NCBI RefSeq assembly: GCF_000425625.1
Contig: NZ_AUDU01000044.1
Location: 25,790 to 89,789, forward strand
Source: Stutzerimonas azotifigens DSM 17556
GTDB taxonomy: Bacteria > Pseudomonadota > Gammaproteobacteria > Pseudomonadales > Pseudomonadaceae
DNA length: 64,000 bases
Reading direction: 5' to 3'
Below the pieces are notes generated by a model, which was given only the letters and a program-made list of their open reading frames with translations, was not told the DNA's origin and ran no database searches. The position numbers and the translations under genes are program-made. How positions within the stretch are numbered: the stretch's first letter is position 1; each line of letters starts with the position of its first letter. Shown piece after piece: positions 8,658 to 16,393 of the stretch.

Positions 8658-11066
8658 TCATTGCGTGTCGTCCGGCAGGGCGAAGGCCAGCACGTAGTCG
8701 CCCTGCCGGGTGCCCAGCGAGCCGTGCCCGCCGGCCATCACCAGCACGTACTGACGGCCGTCGGCGCCGGTGTAGGTCATCGGCGTGGTCTGCCCGCCGG
8801 CCGGCAGGCGGCCCTTCCACAGTTCCTCGCCGGTGTTCAGGTCGTAGGCGCGCAGGTACTGGTCGAGGGTGCCGGAGAGAAAGCCCACGCCGCCGGCGGT
8901 GGTGATGGTACCGCCGAGGCTCGGCACGCCCATCTCGATCGGCAGCGGGATCGGCGAGCTGTCGCGGATGGTGCCGTTCCTGCGCTTGTAGATCAGCTCG
9001 CCGGTGGTCAGGTCGGCGGCGGCGACGTAGCCCCAGGCCGGCGCCTGGCAGGGCAGCCCGAGCGGCGACAGCAGCGGCTGCAGGATCACCCCGAAGGGCG
9101 CGCCCTTGTTCGGCTGCACGCCTTCGGTTTCGCTGATGCGCTGGCCCTCGCCGACCTGGTCGCTGGGCACCAGCTGCGAGGTGAAGGCCATGTAGCTGGG
9201 GTTCATGAAGACGATCTGGCGCGCCGGGTCGATGGACACGCCGCCCCAGTCGAATACCCCGAAGTTGCCCGGGTTGACCAGCGAGCCCTGTTCCGAGGGC
9301 GGGGTGTAGATGCCGTCGTAGCGCAGCGACTTGAAGGTGATCCGGCACAGCAGCTGGTCGAAGGGCGTGACGCCCCACATGTCGGTTTCCTGCATCAGCG
9401 GCGGCTGCAGGTCGAGCCTGGAAAACGGCTGGGTCGGCGCGGTCCAGTCGCCTTCGGCGGCGCCCTGCGGCACCGGGCGTTCCTCCACCGGCAGGATCGG
9501 CTCGCCGGTGCGGCGGTCGAGCACGTAGACGCTGCCCTGCTTGGTCGAGGCCACCAGCGCCGGACGCGGGCCCTGCGGGGTCTGGATGTCGGTCAGGCTC
9601 GGCTGGCCGCCGACGTCCATGTCCCAGAGGTCGTGGTGGGTAGTCTGGAACACCCAGCGCACCTGCCCGGTGGCGATGTCCAGCGCGGTGATGCCAGCGC
9701 TGTAGCGCTCCATCGCCGGGGTGCGGTGGCCGCCCCACTGGTCGGGCGTGGCGTTGCCCATCGGTAGGTAGATCAGCCCGAGGTCCTCGTCGACGCTCAT
9801 CACCGACCACATGTTCGGCGAGTTGCGCGTGTAGGTCTGGCCCTCCGGCAGCGGTTCGGTCTGCTCCGGGTTGCCGCTGTCCCAGTTCCACACCAGTTCG
9901 CCGCTGCGCACGTCGTAGGCGCGGATGACGCCGGAGGGCTCGTCCAGCGAGACGTTGTCGGTGACGTGCCCGCCGATGATCACCAGGTCGCGGGTCACCG
10001 AGGGCGGTGAGGTGGAGTAGTAGCCGCCGGGGTTGAAGTCGCCGATGCCGGTGGCCAGGTCCACCGAGCCGCTCTGGCCGAAGCGCGGGCAGGGCTTGCC
10101 GGTGTCGGCGTTCAGGGCGATCAGCCGGGTGTCGGCGGTGGGCAGGAACAGGCGCTTGGTGCAGGCGCCCTCGGGCAGGTCCGGGCCGCTTGGGGCGGGC
10201 GCGCCGTAGGCGGCCTCGTCGTGATAGGCGACGCCGCGGCAGGTCATGTGCGCCCAGCCCTTGAAGCTCTCGGCGTGCTGCGTGCTGAGCTTGGGATCGA
10301 AGCGCCAGATCTCCTTGCCGGTGTCCGGGTCCAGGGCGATCACCTGGCTGTGCGGGGTGCACACGTAGAGCATGCCGTTGACCTTCAGCGGCGTGTTCTC
10401 CGCGGTGGTTTCCTGCGGGTCGTCGGGACCGGGGATGTCGCCGGTGCGGTAGCTCCAGGCCAGTTCCAGCCGCTCGGCGTTGTCCGGGGTGATCTGGTCG
10501 AGCGGCGAATAGCGCTGGCCGAAGGCGGTGCGCCCGTAGGACGGCCAGTCGCCCGGGTCGGCCTGGGGGGCCGGGTTGTCGATCGGCGCCGGCGCGCGGC
10601 TCAGCTCGCCGTCGATCTCGCCGCGCGGCGGCATGACCAGGCTGGCCAGCGCGATCACCCCGGCGGCCACCACGCCGAGCGCGGTCAGCCCGCTGCCGAG
10701 CCGTGCACGGTGCTCGCGGTCGCCCAGCGGGTGGCGCAGCCAGGGCAGCAGCAGGACGATGCCGATGGCGAACCACAGCGCCAGGCGCGGCACCAGCTGC
10801 CACCAGTCCAGGCCCGCCTCCCACAGCGCCCAGGCCGTGCTGCCGAGCAGGAACAGCCCGTAGACCAGCAGCGCCGACGACTTGCCGAGCACCAGCAGCA
10901 GGCCCGCCAGGCCGAGCACCAGGCCGCCGATCAGGTAATAGGGCGAGCCGCCGAGCGTCAGCAGGCGGACGCCGCCGAAGGACATGGCCAGCGCGGCCAG
11001 GATCAGTAGCAGGCCGAGGAGCGTGGGCAGCAGGCGGGAGCGGGGCGAGGGGCCGTGGGCCGTCAT
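8658..11066 (-). CDS. gcd: Membrane-bound PQQ-dependent glucose/quinate/shikimate dehydrogenase
   Basis: 802 residues, the usual length for this family. Residues about 10-145 hold five transmembrane helices that would carry ubiquinone. The periplasmic eight-bladed PQQ domain starts near 170 with DWPSYGRTAFGQRYSPLDQI. The family features YVCTPHSQVIALDPDTGKEIW, GGHVTDNVSLDEPSGVIRAYD and MYLP/WGGHR-type propeller motifs are present, and Trp-docking repeats continue to the end. GGAG precedes ATG 11066. The enzyme oxidises glucose to gluconolactone in the periplasm and feeds electrons to the respiratory chain. The lactonase gene follows directly, making a two-gene direct-oxidation operon. Quinate or shikimate specificity cannot be excluded, but the overall form is glucose-type. 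Confidence 0.93.
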   Translation of the reverse strand: MTAHGPSPRSRLLPTLLGLLLILAALAMSFGGVRLLTLGGSPYYLIGGLVLGLAGLLLVLGKSSALLVYGLFLLGSTAWALWEAGLDWWQLVPRLALWFAIGIVLLLPWLRHPLGDREHRARLGSGLTALGVVAAGVIALASLVMPPRGEIDGELSRAPAPIDNPAPQADPGDWPSYGRTAFGQRYSPLDQITPDNAERLELAWSYRTGDIPGPDDPQETTAENTPLKVNGMLYVCTPHSQVIALDPDTGKEIWRFDPKLSTQHAESFKGWAHMTCRGVAYHDEAAYGAPAPSGPDLPEGACTKRLFLPTADTRLIALNADTGKPCPRFGQSGSVDLATGIGDFNPGGYYSTSPPSVTRDLVIIGGHVTDNVSLDEPSGVIRAYDVRSGELVWNWDSGNPEQTEPLPEGQTYTRNSPNMWSVMSVDEDLGLIYLPMGNATPDQWGGHRTPAMERYSAGITALDIATGQVRWVFQTTHHDLWDMDVGGQPSLTDIQTPQGPRPALVASTKQGSVYVLDRRTGEPILPVEERPVPQGAAEGDWTAPTQPFSRLDLQPPLMQETDMWGVTPFDQLLCRITFKSLRYDGIYTPPSEQGSLVNPGNFGVFDWGGVSIDPARQIVFMNPSYMAFTSQLVPSDQVGEGQRISETEGVQPNKGAPFGVILQPLLSPLGLPCQAPAWGYVAAADLTTGELIYKRRNGTIRDSSPIPLPIEMGVPSLGGTITTAGGVGFLSGTLDQYLRAYDLNTGEELWKGRLPAGGQTTPMTYTGADGRQYVLVMAGGHGSLGTRQGDYVLAFALPDDTQ

Positions 11067-11247
11067 GGTGGTCTCCGGGCGGGTTGTATCGCGGTGTTAC
11101 CGGATGGTCGATCCTGCCGGCGACGGATGGTTCCCGCACGCGTCTGCCGGTGATCGACCGGAGCCGCCCGCCGAAAAAATTCGCCGGGGGCTGTCGATTC
11201 GGCCCGCTGCCGGACGACCAGTTCACAGGACATCGCCGGAGCCGCCC

Positions 11248-11622
11248 GTGAAATACCTCTGCCTCGTCTATCTCGAGCCCGATGCGCTCGAGACGCTTCC
11301 CGCCGAACGGCGCCGTGCGCTGTTCGACGAGGCGGCCGAGCATCTCGCCCGGCTCGGCGAACGCGACCGGTTGCTGGTCGCCGAGTCGCTGCAGCCGGCC
11401 GCCGACGCCCTGCGCCTGTGCCGGCGCGGCGGCCGGCTGCGGCTGGAGGCGCTCGTCGGCACGGCACCGGTGCAGGCCTTCTGCCTGCTGGAGGCGCGCG
11501 ACCTCAACGAGGCCGTGCTGCTGGCCAGCGGGCTGCCGCAGGGGCGCCTCGGCTGTATCGAGGTACGGCCGGTCGGCGCCCTGTCCGCCTCACCCCAACC
11601 ACCCGAGAGGACCGCACCATGA
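11248..11622 (+). CDS. YCII-related (DGPF-type) protein with degenerate motif
   Basis: A 124-residue protein starting with GTG (11248) behind a GGAG site. It has the fold pattern of YCII/DGPF proteins: KYLCLVYLEPDALETL at the start and GCIEVRPV near the end, like the true DGPF gene at 16037. The hallmark TDGPFAET stretch is replaced by ALVGTAPVQAFCLLE, so the conserved acidic active-site-like residues are missing. Its stop overlaps the ATG of the next gene (ATGA), indicating translational coupling. No sigma factor gene is adjacent, unlike usual DGPF genes. Confidence 0.75.
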   Translation: MKYLCLVYLEPDALETLPAERRRALFDEAAEHLARLGERDRLLVAESLQPAADALRLCRRGGRLRLEALVGTAPVQAFCLLEARDLNEAVLLASGLPQGRLGCIEVRPVGALSASPQPPERTAP

Positions 11623-12062
11623 ACATCGCCGAACACCGCCTGGCCGACGAACAGCGCATCCGCCAGCTCTGCGAAGACTTCGCCACCGCCGCCAACGGCA
11701 AGGACCTGGAGACCGTCATGCGCCAGTACGGCAGCGAGCTGGTCGCCTTCGACTGCATCGGCCCGGTCCGTTTCACCGACCTGGCCAGCTACCGCCGTCA
11801 CTGGGAGGCCTGCTTCGAAATGTGCCAGGGCGGCTTCTTCCGCATGCAGGACCTGCAGGTGCAGGCCGGCGAGGAGGTCGCCTTCTGCCACTTCATCGCC
11901 GAATGCGGGGGGGCCAACGAGCAGGGCGAGATCCAGACCGGCTGGATGCGCGGCACCCGCTGCCTGCGCAAGGAAGCCGGCGACTGGAAGGTGGTGCACG
12001 AGCACTGCTCGATGCCCTTCGACATGCAGAGCATGCAGGTCGATTTTTCCCAGAAGCCCTGA
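11619..12062 (+). CDS. NTF2-like / SnoaL-type nuclear-transport-factor-fold protein
   Basis: A 147-residue protein with the alpha+beta cone pattern of the SnoaL/NTF2-like family: an N-terminal helix (DEQRIRQLCEDFATAANGKDLE), then RYGSELVAFDCIGP, FRMQDLQVQAGEEVAFCHF and a C-terminal strand with GDWKVVHEHCSMPFD. In this family small hydrophobic substrates bind in the cone, and a conserved VHEHxS ending is common in the DUF4440-like branch. It is translationally coupled to the YCII-like gene by an ATGA overlap. Function is not assignable; a detoxification or ketosteroid-isomerase-like role is typical for the fold. Confidence 0.75.
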   Translation: MNIAEHRLADEQRIRQLCEDFATAANGKDLETVMRQYGSELVAFDCIGPVRFTDLASYRRHWEACFEMCQGGFFRMQDLQVQAGEEVAFCHFIAECGGANEQGEIQTGWMRGTRCLRKEAGDWKVVHEHCSMPFDMQSMQVDFSQKP

Positions 12063-12154
12063 TGCAAGGCGGGTGGCGGGTTGCCGCTGCGGCGGATCAC
12101 GCCACCGGTCAGCGCTTCGGCAGGTCGCGCCTGGCGGCGCGATCCGCCGGCTGC

Positions 12155-12376
12155 TCAGCCGCGATCGAGCGGCCCGGGCGTGCCGCGCAGCAGCGCCTTG
12201 CCGGCCGGCGCACGGCTCGCCCGGCAGCGCGCCAGTCCGTGCAGCCCGATCAGCGTCGGCAGGCCCAGGGCCAGCCAGCTCAACCAGTCGCCGAGGCCCT
12301 CGGAGACCAGTCCGGCGATCAGTCCCAGGGTCGAGGTCAGGGCGATGACCGCCGGCCACAGCCAGATGCGCATCAT
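12155..12376 (-). CDS. Small membrane protein at the end of the TonB receptor operon
   Basis: A 73-residue protein with two predicted membrane helices: WLWPAVIALTSTLGLIAGLV (about 5-24) and WLSWLALGLPTLIGLHGLA (about 31-49), and a basic C-terminal tail. Its ATG overlaps the stop of the PepSY gene (ATGA), which supports it as a real coupled gene despite its size. Small two-helix proteins often follow PepSY-TM genes in iron-uptake operons of pseudomonads and may help the PepSY protein in the inner membrane. The function is unknown. Confidence 0.75.
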   Translation of the reverse strand: MMRIWLWPAVIALTSTLGLIAGLVSEGLGDWLSWLALGLPTLIGLHGLARCRASRAPAGKALLRGTPGPLDRG

Positions 12377-13500
12377 GCCCGCACCTCCGTAGGACCGCGC
12401 TTGAGCCAGAGGTACAGGCCGCTGCCCAGCACGACGATGGTGAGGATGTCCAGCAGCGCCCAGAGCACCTTCAGCGGCAGGCCGCCGTAGTCGCCGAAAT
12501 GCAGCGGCTCGGACAGCTGCAGGGCGGTGACGTACCACGGGCGGGCGCTGGCCTCGAGCACTTCGCCGCTGGCCGGGTCCACCAGCAGCGCCTGGGTCAG
12601 CCGGGAGGTCAGCGGCGTGTCGCCGCTGAGGATCACCGCCGCATGCTCGGGCGTCGCGCGCAGGGTGCCGGGGTAGGCGATCATCGCCACCGCCATGCCC
12701 GGCGCGGCCGCCAGCACACGATCCACCGCCGCCTGCAGCGAGCCGTCGGCGGCCGGCGCCCCGCCGGCATCGGCGCCGAGCAGCACCCGCGTCTCGCCGG
12801 CCTGCAGCGCGCGCACCTGGTCGGCCTGCCAGCTCTTGAAGATCAGATCCGCCCAGGTGTTGACCACCCCGGTGAAGCCCACCGCCAGCGCCCAGACCAG
12901 CGTGACGATGCCGAGCAGGTTGTGCAGGTCCAGCCAGCGCGTGCGCGGTGCCCGTTCGCGGCGCACTTCGGCGAAGCCCAGCTTGCGCATGAAGGGCGCG
13001 TAGAGCACCACGCCGGAGACGATCGCCACCACCAGCAGCAGGCCCATGGCGCCGAGGAACAGCTTGCCGGGCAACCCGGCGTAGAGGTCGACGTGCAGGC
13101 GGTACATCACGCTCATGAAGCCTTCGTCGAAGTTCGGCGCGCCCACCACCTCGGCGGTGCGGGCGTCCGACATGATCAGGAGCGACTTGCTTTCATCGGT
13201 ATCGACCCGGGTGTCGAGCTTGACGTACCAGAGGTCCGGCGCGTCCTCCTCGGCGAAGAAGTACAGCGGCACCAGCCCCGGGTAGGCCCGCACCGCCTCG
13301 GCGGCGACCTGGTCGACCGAGGCGCGCGGCGTGCCTTCCGGCATCGGCGGCGCCTCGATCTCGGCGCCGGTCAGGTGGTCGATCTCGTGGGAAAAGATCA
13401 GCGGTAATCCGGTCAGGCACAGCAGCAGGATGAACGCCGTGCAGACGAGGCTGGACCACTTGTGGACCCAGCCCCAGCGGCGAAGAACGGCTGGCCGCAT
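12373..13500 (-). CDS. PepSY-associated transmembrane protein (iron-uptake operon)
   Basis: 375 residues. The N-terminus carries the PepSY-TM pattern with a tryptophan/lysine motif (RRWGWVHKWSSLVC, about 7-20) followed by a first membrane helix. A large periplasmic loop with PepSY-like segments comes next, and further helices lie at about 145-170, 192-215 and near the C-terminus. Histidines within or next to the helices (HEID, RLHVDLY, LDLHNLLG) could bind heme, as proposed for PiuB/FoxB-like ferric reductases. It overlaps the TonB receptor stop (ATGA) and the next small gene, so it is inferred to act after siderophore import, in iron release or reduction. Confidence 0.88.
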   Translation of the reverse strand: MRPAVLRRWGWVHKWSSLVCTAFILLLCLTGLPLIFSHEIDHLTGAEIEAPPMPEGTPRASVDQVAAEAVRAYPGLVPLYFFAEEDAPDLWYVKLDTRVDTDESKSLLIMSDARTAEVVGAPNFDEGFMSVMYRLHVDLYAGLPGKLFLGAMGLLLVVAIVSGVVLYAPFMRKLGFAEVRRERAPRTRWLDLHNLLGIVTLVWALAVGFTGVVNTWADLIFKSWQADQVRALQAGETRVLLGADAGGAPAADGSLQAAVDRVLAAAPGMAVAMIAYPGTLRATPEHAAVILSGDTPLTSRLTQALLVDPASGEVLEASARPWYVTALQLSEPLHFGDYGGLPLKVLWALLDILTIVVLGSGLYLWLKRGPTEVRA

Positions 13501-15764
13501 CAGAAATCGACCGTGGCGCTGAGCGAGAGGGTGCGGGGAGCGCCGAGGACGAGGTAGTTTTCATTGGCGTAGCCGCCAACCGATGCCCAGTAGTCGCGAC
13601 CGGTGACATTATCCAGACGGGCCCGCAGGGTCACGTCGCGGTTCTCGATGGTCATGCGATAGCGTGCGCCGAGATCAAGGCGGGTCCAGGATGGAATCTC
13701 CCGATTGTTGGAGATATCGGCATACTGGCTGCTGGTATAGACGACCCGGCTGGTCAGGGTCAGACCATCAAGCCCCGGCACGTCCCATTCGCCTCCGACA
13801 TTGGCCTGGGTGCGAGGCACGCCGATGGCGTGGTTACCGTCGTAGTCGCCATTGTCAGTGTCCTGCAGTTCTGTATCGAGCAGGGTTACGCCGCCCAGCA
13901 GGCGCACACCGTAGATCGGTTCGCCGAACACCGACAGCTCGATGCCCTGATTGAGTTGGTCGCCGCCTTCCCTGAAGGCTCCATCTGCTACAGTCCCGAT
14001 TGGTCGTTCGGTACGGAAAACGGCCAAGCTGCCGCCTAGGTTGATGCCGTCATACTTCAAGCCGATTTCGGTCTGCTTGGCGATGTGGGGCGCGAGCGTC
14101 TGGCCGGCGTTGCTAACCGGCTCGGTTGTCCCATCAGGACGTGTAGTGGTCCAGGGTGCAGTGTCGCCTTTGGCGAGACCTTCGATGTAATTGGCATAGA
14201 CCGATATGTCGTCGGTCAGTTTGTAGAGCACGCCACCAACCGGAGTGGTTTCGTAGCGATTGATCCGAGACTCGCGCTCTCCGGTCGCCGCAGCATAGTT
14301 CTTGGTCTCGATTCCTTGCCGGCGGGCACCGAGAGTCACGAGCAGCCGGTCATCGAAGAAGCCGAGGGTATCCGCGATGGCCAGGCTTTGTGTGTGGGTG
14401 CGGCCAATGACGTTTGGATCGGACATGGCCCCACCGCTACTAATAATCGGAGGCAGGGAGACGTCGATCGGGTCGTAGAGATCGCCAGTGAATGTATCGG
14501 ACATTGCCCAGGCGTTGCGTTCTTTCAGAGCGAACATGGCCGCTGATGCCACCCATTGATGACTGATTTCACCAGTAAAAAACGATCCGCGCAGGCCCAT
14601 TTCGCCGGTAGCGACCTCTTCTTTTCGCCTGTTATCGAAGCGATACGATGTGGTGTCGCCCGCAGCCGTATAGCGTGGACCGGCAAGACGGTTCTTTTCT
14701 TCCCCCTCACGCATGCCCGCCGCCAGCCAGCCGGTTATAGAGTCCGAGAAGTCGTATTCAGCGCGGAAGGTGCCGAAGGTCTGCTTCTCCTTCGAATACG
14801 TCCAGGGCTGGGCGAAGTTGTCATCAGCGTCCGGGGTCCTCGGAATGCTTGCGTCCGCAAGTGGCGTCACGCTCGGGCGTGGGGTGTCGAGGAAGTGGTA
14901 CTGATGGCCGATATCGGCGGACAGGCGGAAATTATCGCCCTGATAGTCCAGGCCCAGGGCGAACATATCGAGCGTGCGGCTCTCGTCATCAATCGTAGTA
15001 TCGCCGTCATGCTTGGCTGCATTCAGGCGCACACCGAAGCGGTTTTTCTCTCCGAAGCGGCGGCCAATGTCGGCTGCCGCGATGCCCTGTCCGCCGTTCT
15101 CAGCACCTATGGTCAAGCGGGTCAGCGGTTCGTTGGGCGCTCGCTTGGGCAGCAGGTTGATCATGCCGCCCACACCGGTTCCCCCCGGCGCCGCGCCGTT
15201 GAGGAAGGCACTGGCGCCACGGAAGACCTCGGCGCGTTCGATGAACTCGGCGGCCACGTACTGGCGCGGCAGCAGGCCGTACAGGCCGTTGTAGGAAATG
15301 TCGTCAGAGAACAGGCGGAAACCTCGCACCATATATAGCTCCTGCATGTTGCCGAAGCCGCGGGATACGCGTACCGATGGGTCGTTCTGCACGATGTCCG
15401 ACACGCTGCGTGCCTGCTGATCCTGAATCAGTTGCGAGGTATAGGCTGTCGAGGTGAACGGCGTATCCATATAGTCCTGGTTGCCGAGGATGCCTACCCG
15501 GCCGCCGCGCGCCACCTGCTCGCCGGCATAGGGCTCGGTCAGGCCGCCGGCCGAGGCGTCGGCGCTGGCGACGATCTCGGTTTCGGGCAGTTCGAGCGGC
15601 TCGCTGCGCGGGCTGGCCTGTCCTTCGGCCGCTTGCACCTCGTCCGAGGGCTGGGTTGCGGATTGCTGCGCCATGGCCGGGGCGCCGGCGAAGCTGGCGA
15701 CAAGGCAGGCGGGCAGCAGGGCGGAGACGGCACCTGTTTGGAGCGGGCGGCGAAGGATGGGCAT
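13500..15764 (-). CDS. TonB-dependent siderophore receptor
   Basis: 754 residues. A signal peptide ends near AMAQ (about residue 33). A TonB-box-like LPETEIVAS follows at about 59-67. The plug domain (FTSTAYTSQLIQDQQ, SVSDIVQNDPSVRV, RGFRLFSDDISYNGL, VEVFRGASAFLNG-type) spans about 100-240. A 22-strand barrel follows and ends in SLSATVDF with the C-terminal Phe needed for outer-membrane insertion. It imports a ferric siderophore using TonB energy; the ligand is not identifiable. A Fur-type promoter lies upstream. The central gene sequence (about 13.7-15.4 kb) is visibly less GC-rich than its neighbours, which hints at horizontal exchange. PepSY and small membrane genes follow with overlaps. 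Confidence 0.93.
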   Translation of the reverse strand: MPILRRPLQTGAVSALLPACLVASFAGAPAMAQQSATQPSDEVQAAEGQASPRSEPLELPETEIVASADASAGGLTEPYAGEQVARGGRVGILGNQDYMDTPFTSTAYTSQLIQDQQARSVSDIVQNDPSVRVSRGFGNMQELYMVRGFRLFSDDISYNGLYGLLPRQYVAAEFIERAEVFRGASAFLNGAAPGGTGVGGMINLLPKRAPNEPLTRLTIGAENGGQGIAAADIGRRFGEKNRFGVRLNAAKHDGDTTIDDESRTLDMFALGLDYQGDNFRLSADIGHQYHFLDTPRPSVTPLADASIPRTPDADDNFAQPWTYSKEKQTFGTFRAEYDFSDSITGWLAAGMREGEEKNRLAGPRYTAAGDTTSYRFDNRRKEEVATGEMGLRGSFFTGEISHQWVASAAMFALKERNAWAMSDTFTGDLYDPIDVSLPPIISSGGAMSDPNVIGRTHTQSLAIADTLGFFDDRLLVTLGARRQGIETKNYAAATGERESRINRYETTPVGGVLYKLTDDISVYANYIEGLAKGDTAPWTTTRPDGTTEPVSNAGQTLAPHIAKQTEIGLKYDGINLGGSLAVFRTERPIGTVADGAFREGGDQLNQGIELSVFGEPIYGVRLLGGVTLLDTELQDTDNGDYDGNHAIGVPRTQANVGGEWDVPGLDGLTLTSRVVYTSSQYADISNNREIPSWTRLDLGARYRMTIENRDVTLRARLDNVTGRDYWASVGGYANENYLVLGAPRTLSLSATVDF

Positions 15765-15837
15765 GGGTGGCCTGACAGGGTCTGTGATTGTTCGGGAAGT
15801 CGCCGAATGAGGACCGGCGAATCGTTCAAAAGCGGCA

Positions 15838-15865
15838 AGAATAGCTTAATGATAATAATTCGCAA
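15838..15865 (-). promoter_or_regulatory. Fur-box promoter of the TonB receptor operon
   Basis: On the minus strand a sigma-70 promoter can be read: -35 TTGCGA (15865-15860) and -10 TATTCT (15843-15838), with 16 bases between. The spacer and -35 edge form a 19-base Fur-box-like site (15845-15863, CTTAATGATAATAATTCGC) that matches GATAATGATAATCATTATC at 14 of 19 positions by eye. It lies about 80 bases before the receptor ATG, so iron repression by Fur is expected. Confidence 0.8.
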
Positions 15866-16036
15866 GACGAATGGCGCCGGTGCCCTGAAATTGCGCTCTT
15901 CGGGGAGCCGGACGGCACTGTGATGCCAACGACGCAACGCCTTTCGAGCATCGCTTCACGGCATTCGTCGTCGCTCGCCGCACGTTCGCCATCCGGCTGC
16001 TAGCTTTTCACTCTCGCCGGCAGATGGAGAGCGCCC

Positions 16037-16393
16037 ATGAAATACCTGTGTCTGATCTATTACCCCGAAGCTGCCGTCGACGGCATGACCGACGCCCAGT
16101 GGCAGGCCCTGGTCGACCGCTGCCTGACCTACGGCGAAGGCCTGCGCGCCAGCGGCCACATGCTCGGTGGCGAGCCGCTGCGGCCAGTGGCCGAGACCCG
16201 CACGGTGCAGGTGCGCGACGGCGCGATGACGGTGACCGATGGCCCCTTCGCCGAGACTCGCGAGCAGCTCGCCGGCTTCTACCTGATCGAAGCCGCCGAC
16301 ATGGACGAGGCGACGGCCATCGCCGCGCGCATCCCGCCCGCGCCGCTCGGGCACATCGAAGTGCGCCCGGTACGCCAGCTGCCCGAGCGCTGA
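16037..16393 (+). CDS. DGPF/YCII domain protein, partner of ECF sigma factor
   Basis: A 118-residue protein with the full YCII/DGPF pattern: KYLCLIYYPEAA at the start, TDGPFAETREQLAGFYLIE (about 75-93) and GHIEVRPVRQLPER at the end. GGAGAG precedes ATG 16037. The stop overlaps the ATG of the sigma factor gene (TGATG). DGPF proteins are the standard neighbours of ECF42-type sigma factors; their biochemical role is not settled, and a regulatory link to the sigma factor is inferred from the constant pairing. Confidence 0.9.
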   Translation: MKYLCLIYYPEAAVDGMTDAQWQALVDRCLTYGEGLRASGHMLGGEPLRPVAETRTVQVRDGAMTVTDGPFAETREQLAGFYLIEAADMDEATAIAARIPPAPLGHIEVRPVRQLPER

